A stretch of DNA of 64,000 nt, from positions 1,116,001 through 1,180,000 of the forward strand of contig OY770026.1 in the NCBI GenBank assembly GCA_963669455.1, read 5' to 3'. The position numbers and the translations under genes are program-made. Under the pieces are notes generated by a model. That model had not been told where the DNA came from. It ran no database searches and saw nothing but the letters and a program-made list of their open reading frames with translations. How positions within the stretch are numbered: position 1 is the stretch's first letter; every line of letters starts with the position of its first letter. Below are positions 60,456-64,000 of this stretch, one piece after another. Source of the DNA: JAWKWH01 sp963669455 (GTDB lineage: Bacteria > Pseudomonadota > Alphaproteobacteria > Rhizobiales > Rhizobiaceae).

Positions 60456-60923
60456 TCAGGCGGCTTTTGCCTCGATTTGCTTGCCTTTCTTGGCAGCTTT
60501 TGCCGCTATCGCGATACGGCGCGGCCTTAATTCCTCGGGCACTTCACGCACCAGATCGATGTGAAGCAGGCCGTTTTTCAACTCAGCACCCTTAACCTCG
60601 ACATGATCGGCCAGTTGAAAACGGCGCTCAAATGTTCGCCCGGCGATGCCGCGATAGAGAAGTTCATTGCCTTCGCCTTCGTTTGCCTCGGCTTTTTCAC
60701 CTTTCACGGTGAGCACATTGCGATGGGCTTCTAGCTCCAGCTCTTCTTCGGTAAATCCGGCAACAGCCATGGTAATCTGGTAGGCATCCTCACCGGTGCG
60801 CTCGATATTATAGGGGGGATAGCTCTGGGCGCTCTCGGGCTGGCCCATTGCGTCCAGCATCGAAAACAGGCGATCGAAACCGACGGTTGAACGATAAAAG
60901 GGGGAAAAATCAACGTGACGCAT
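60456..60923 (-). CDS. Small heat-shock protein Hsp20/IbpA
   Basis: 155 residues from ATG 60923, set by AGGAGA 10 bases upstream; a longer frame runs back through the leader. Alpha-crystallin domain: YPPYNIERTGEDAYQITMAV, AGFTEEELELEAHRNVLTVK, GRTFERRFQLADHVEVKGAE, LHIDLVREVPEELRPRRIAI. N-terminus MRHVDFSPFYRSTVGFDRLF is typical for rhizobial class A IbpA. Holds unfolding proteins during heat shock. Translation is probably temperature-gated by the ROSE-like leader. C-terminal IxI-like motif RRIAI is present. Confidence 0.93.
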   Translation of the reverse strand: MRHVDFSPFYRSTVGFDRLFSMLDAMGQPESAQSYPPYNIERTGEDAYQITMAVAGFTEEELELEAHRNVLTVKGEKAEANEGEGNELLYRGIAGRTFERRFQLADHVEVKGAELKNGLLHIDLVREVPEELRPRRIAIAAKAAKKGKQIEAKAA

Positions 60924-60960
60924 TTTTTTGTTCTCCTGTTGAGCAACATGGGTTTGCGTT
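60924..60960 (-). promoter_or_regulatory. ROSE-like RNA thermometer in the hsp20 leader
   Basis: On the minus strand the leader reads TTGCT (60946-60942), 4-base loop, AGGAG (60937-60933). This pairs U-G, U-A, G-G, C-G, U-A, which is the anti-Shine-Dalgarno helix with the G-G pair that defines ROSE elements. The full element should extend further upstream, about to 61020. It would block the ribosome binding site at low temperature. Confidence 0.6.
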
Positions 60961-61377
60961 AACGGCGGACAGCTCCAAAACTGGTCTCTGTCAACCGGCG
61001 CGGTCCCTTCAAGGCGACCGCAATAATGAGCTAGGAATTGGCTCATCCTGTTTCAAGGGGTTGGTCAGATCACGAAAAATATTTGATGAACGGCAGATGA
61101 ACCGCCACTTACGATACCGTTCACATAGACGGCGCTAGATTGTGCGAACCAGGCCGAAAGTTCGCGCTGGTCTGGCAAGTCCGGCTCCTTGTTTCGGGTG
61201 CAACGTCCCTTCCACCCGGAGCAGGAGCCGGCCGTTTTTTTTGCTCAGCCGGATCACCAATAACGATTTTTGCCAGCCGCTATTCATGCGCCTTGGGCAA
61301 AGGCGCTCTTGCATTCAATTTTGTTGGCCTTATCACGCCAAAGGCAGGAATTTTTGGCGCGATATGTGGAGTGGCGA

Positions 61378-62328
61378 ATGGCCGATCTTTTTGAGACACC
61401 GGATAACCCGGCACCCCAGGGTTCTGTTGCGGGCTATTTCGACGCTTCCGACGGAAACCGCCTGCGCTATGCACTGTTCGAAAACACAACAAAACCGCGC
61501 AAGGGCACCGTCATCGTTCTGCACGGGCGCAACGAATGCATCGAAAAATATTTCGAAACTGCCGGCAACCTCGCCAAACGGGGGCTGGCCGTCGCAACAT
61601 TCGACTGGCGGGGACAGGGTGGATCGGACCGGTTGATTGGAGATTCTGCGCGCGGCTTTGTAGACAGTTTTTACGACTATGTCTCTGATCTCGAGGTGTT
61701 TTTCGAAAAAATTGTCCTTCCGGACTGTCCTGGTCCCTACTATATTGTCGGCCATTCAACGGGGTCGCTGGTGGCGCTGCTCGGTGCTCCGCTGATGATC
61801 AATCAGGTCGAACGGATGGTTTTGTGTGCACCATTGATCGAATTGTACAGTCCCCGCGTCTCTATGGGGTTCGTTAGAGGGCTTGCCGGTTTTTTGAACA
61901 ATATAGGTCTCGGGCGCCTGTATATGGCAGGTGGCCGGAGGCCGCGCGAAATAAGGCCGTTTGAAAACAACAAACTGACTACCGACAAAAACCGCTATAT
62001 CCGCAATGCAGGCCTTTATAAAAAACATCCGCATCTGAGCCTGGGCGGGCCCACGGTCGCATGGGTCAGCGCATTTTGCCGCGCCTCACGCGCAGTGGCC
62101 GACCCGGATTTCATGGCGGCTATGCAAATTCCCTCACTCATCATCGCCGCCGGTGCCGATCAGGTGGTTTCAAACCGGGCGATACAGAATTATGCCCGCA
62201 GGCTGCGGTCAGGCAAACTGGTCACGATCGACGGCGCGCAGCACGAAATTCTTCAGGAAACCGATCACTACCGGGAACAGTTCTTTGCAGCCTTCGACGC
62301 CTTCGTACCGGGAAGTGACACGCTCTAA
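61378..62328 (+). CDS. Alpha/beta hydrolase, lysophospholipase-like
   Basis: 316 residues from ATG 61378 (GGAG about 9 bases upstream; a 36-codon longer frame is unlikely). Alpha/beta-hydrolase fold: oxyanion region VIVLHGRNECIEKYFETAGN, DWRGQGGSDR, nucleophile Ser in VGHSTGSLVALL, and catalytic His near the C-terminus in IDGAQHEILQE. The family includes PldB (lysophospholipase L2). It is cytoplasmic or peripheral, with no signal peptide. The stop is TAA in GCTCTAAC, the repeat-edge motif, and repeat copy 5 follows. Confidence 0.87.
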   Translation: MADLFETPDNPAPQGSVAGYFDASDGNRLRYALFENTTKPRKGTVIVLHGRNECIEKYFETAGNLAKRGLAVATFDWRGQGGSDRLIGDSARGFVDSFYDYVSDLEVFFEKIVLPDCPGPYYIVGHSTGSLVALLGAPLMINQVERMVLCAPLIELYSPRVSMGFVRGLAGFLNNIGLGRLYMAGGRRPREIRPFENNKLTTDKNRYIRNAGLYKKHPHLSLGGPTVAWVSAFCRASRAVADPDFMAAMQIPSLIIAAGADQVVSNRAIQNYARRLRSGKLVTIDGAQHEILQETDHYREQFFAAFDAFVPGSDTL

Positions 62329-62336
62329 CTGCTTGA

Positions 62337-62435
62337 TCCCGGTTTTGCCCGGCAGTGCCGCGACAACGCCTGTACCGGCTTGGAGCCATTGAAGCATTTT
62401 TCGCACATATGATGCTGTTTGGGCGAAAATGCCGT
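62337..62435. repeat. Intergenic palindromic repeat, copy 5
   Basis: It contains GCGACAACGCCTGTACCGGC, then TGGAGCCATTGAAGCATTTTTCGC and the hairpin partner GCGAAAATGCCG, in copy-1 orientation, degenerate. It lies between the convergent hydrolase and mnmA genes. Confidence 0.65.
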
Positions 62436-62475
62436 GGCCGTGCAAGCCGTCCCGTTTTGCGCTTTTTGCCGGGGA

Positions 62476-63657
62476 TCAGGTGTTCAAGGTTTCGATTTCC
62501 AGAAGCCTGAGTTTTGCCTCGGTGTCGGCGCCATGTTCGGTCCGGTCAATAAACCCTCCGCCAAAAACGCGGGCGTCGTTGCTGTCATCAGAATAAAGCA
62601 CGCATGCCTGTCCGGGGGCGACGCCTGCTTCGCCGCCCGTCAGTTCGACACTTGCCACGCCGTTATCAAAGCGAAGAATGGCGGGTCTTGGCGGCCTCGT
62701 CGAGCGTATCCGCGCCTGGAGTTCGATGCCGTCCGCCGGCAGGTGGTCGAGCGGTCCATCGCCGAGCCAGTTCATATCGCGCAGGATAACTTTTGACGTA
62801 TCCAGCGCCTCTTTCGGGCCGACGATTACGCGTGAGCGGTTGGCATCCAGGTGCAAAACATAAAGCGGTTCACCCGTGGCGACACCGATGCCCCGGCGCT
62901 GACCGACGGTAAAGCGAACAATGCCTTCATGCCGGCCAATGATGCGGCCATCGATGTGGACAATGTCGCCAGGTGAGGCGGCATTTGGTTTCAGCCTGGT
63001 GATGATATCGGAATAACGCCCCTGAGGAACGAAGCAGATATCCTGGCTGTCCTGTTTGTCGGCAATCGTCAGCCCCATCTCGTTGGCGAGTGCGCGGACA
63101 TCCGGCTTCGGCATCCCGCCCAGCGGAAACCGCAGATAATCGATCTGTGCCTGCGTTGTCGCAAACAGAAAATAGCTCTGGTCGCGCTCGGCATCCACCG
63201 GCCGGTAGAGTGCGCGGTGCTTTCCGTTTGCAAGACTTCTGATGTAGTGGCCGGTGGCAAGCGTGTCGGCGCCGAGATCTTTGGCGGTCGCCAGAAGATC
63301 GGCGAATTTGACGGTCTGGTTGCAGGCAACGCAGGGGATCGGAGTTTCACCGGCGGCATAGCTTTCGGCAAACGGGTTGATCACCGCTTCGCGAAACCGG
63401 CGTTCGTAGTTCAGCACATAGTGCGGTATGCCAAGCGTTTCGGCGACATGGCGGGCGTCATCGATATCCTGGCCTGCACAGCAGGCGCCGGCCCGGTGTA
63501 CCGCAGTACCGTGATCGTAGAGCTGCAGCGTAACACCGATGACATCGTAACCCTCGCGCTTCATCAGCCCGGCAACGACAGATGAATCGACACCGCCCGA
63601 CATGGCGACGACGACGCGGGTATTTTTGGGCTTCCCGGGGAGGTCGAGCGAGTTCAT
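62476..63657 (-). CDS. mnmA: tRNA-specific 2-thiouridylase
   Basis: 393 residues from ATG 63657 (a 12-codon longer frame is less likely). MnmA activates U34 of Lys, Glu and Gln tRNAs with ATP and inserts sulfur. PP-loop VVVAMSGGVDSSVVAGLMKR; first catalytic Cys in PIPCVACNQTVKF; second in SQDICFVPQG; DQSYFLF-type segment (DAERDQSYFLFATTQAQIDY); RHEGIVRFTVGQRRGIGVAT; C-terminal barrel domain with QACVLYSDDSNDARVFGGGF. It is cytoplasmic and monocistronic, divergent from the GntR gene. Confidence 0.95.
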   Translation of the reverse strand: MNSLDLPGKPKNTRVVVAMSGGVDSSVVAGLMKREGYDVIGVTLQLYDHGTAVHRAGACCAGQDIDDARHVAETLGIPHYVLNYERRFREAVINPFAESYAAGETPIPCVACNQTVKFADLLATAKDLGADTLATGHYIRSLANGKHRALYRPVDAERDQSYFLFATTQAQIDYLRFPLGGMPKPDVRALANEMGLTIADKQDSQDICFVPQGRYSDIITRLKPNAASPGDIVHIDGRIIGRHEGIVRFTVGQRRGIGVATGEPLYVLHLDANRSRVIVGPKEALDTSKVILRDMNWLGDGPLDHLPADGIELQARIRSTRPPRPAILRFDNGVASVELTGGEAGVAPGQACVLYSDDSNDARVFGGGFIDRTEHGADTEAKLRLLEIETLNT

Positions 63658-63806
63658 GGCCGGGTTTTCTCTCTGTTGATGTGTGTGGTGCAAGTGCCCA
63701 GCACAGCCTCATATAGGCCGTTCGTGCGCCGCCGCAAAGGGGTATGCCGCTTGTCCGCAAAATCATTGGCATTGTCTGCAAGTGGCAGGACCTCATCGCG
63801 TAGCTG

Positions 63807-63840
63807 TTGACAAAGTGTATATACTGTATATACTGTGTAT
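63807..63840 (+). promoter_or_regulatory. Promoter with overlapping GTATATAC operators, likely leaderless
   Basis: -35 TTGACA (63807-63812), 16-base spacer, -10 TATACT (63829-63834). Transcription would start about seven bases on, at the ATG 63841. There is no ribosome binding site. GTATATACTGTATATAC spans the spacer and -10 as a near-palindrome of the type bound by YtrA-like GntR regulators. Confidence 0.65.
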
Positions 63841-64000
63841 ATGAATGAGATGCTCAATTGGAATTTCGTTCTCTCGCAAACCGACGAGCGGGCGATGTAC
63901 CAGCAAATCATGGATCAGGTGCAGCAGCACGTTGCTGTCGGAGATCTTCGGCCGGGCGCAAAGCTGCCGTCCATCCGGGAGCTAGCGGTGACACTGAAGG
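63841..64000 (+). CDS. GntR-family transcriptional regulator (3' end outside window)
   Basis: 53 residues seen. Winged-helix start of the YtrA/YhcF GntR subgroup: QTDERAMYQQIMDQVQQHVA, then GDLRPGAKLPSIRELAVTLK, the beginning of the DNA-binding wing and recognition helix. The gene runs off the right edge. It is divergent from mnmA. Its promoter overlaps the palindromic operators, so it probably represses itself; members of this group commonly control an ABC exporter gene next door, which would lie outside the window. Start ATG 63841 is at the predicted transcription start. Confidence 0.85.
   Translation, partial: MNEMLNWNFVLSQTDERAMYQQIMDQVQQHVAVGDLRPGAKLPSIRELAVTLK

Overview
The window reads as chromosome of an alphaproteobacterium of the order Hyphomicrobiales (Rhizobiales), on these grounds: cpdR, an N-formylglutamate amidohydrolase gene and hisN lie in a row; there is a homologue of the Brucella lipoprotein Omp10; a GTTC-N7-GTTC LexA box is present; a ROSE-like leader precedes an hsp20 gene; and an intergenic palindromic repeat family is scattered between genes. 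The genus cannot be fixed from sequence reading alone.

Positions 1-8.67 kb are the right part of an integrated mobile element. It carries a HExxH metallopeptidase gene (cut by the window edge) followed by an XRE-type regulator, a promoter flanked by two copies of the palindrome TCCAATTGGA, a run of very small membrane proteins, a VirD4/TraG-like coupling ATPase with an overlapping partner gene, and a large serine recombinase whose 3' end runs into tRNA-Val(GAC). A LexA box lies in the promoter region of the recombinase operon, which suggests SOS-controlled excision. No relaxase or mating-pore genes are inside the window.

Positions 8.7-47.2 kb are mostly core genome: cell-cycle regulator cpdR, hisN, envelope genes (DUF882 peptidase, SPFH/NfeD pair, kdsD, an outer-membrane barrel protein, galU, an MltB-type transglycosylase, a DUF459 protein), the glutamate synthase operon gltB-ybjQ-like-gltD, a threonine-aldolase-like enzyme, pepF, a sigma-54 response regulator, hemH, a LysM-tailed 5'-nucleotidase, a PaaK-like ligase, a YugP-like protease with omp10, modABC, an SDR, a ferredoxin-reductase-like flavoprotein and a CDF-type transporter. 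A two-gene accessory insert (a MuF-domain toxin candidate and a membrane-anchored immunity candidate) sits beside tRNA-Met.

Positions 47.5-56.6 kb are a surface and interaction region. A sugar oxidoreductase and a DegT-type aminotransferase converge on a three-gene adenylation enzyme / MBOAT / carrier protein operon that looks like a Gram-negative dlt system. Next come an astacin protease fused to a propeller of repeats, a YbaY-like gene and an orphan CdiI-type immunity gene. Positions 56.8-64 kb are core genes again: eda, a muramidase, trhO, a TerB-like protein, hsp20 with its thermometer, a lysophospholipase-like hydrolase, mnmA, and the start of a GntR regulator that looks leaderless and autoregulated.
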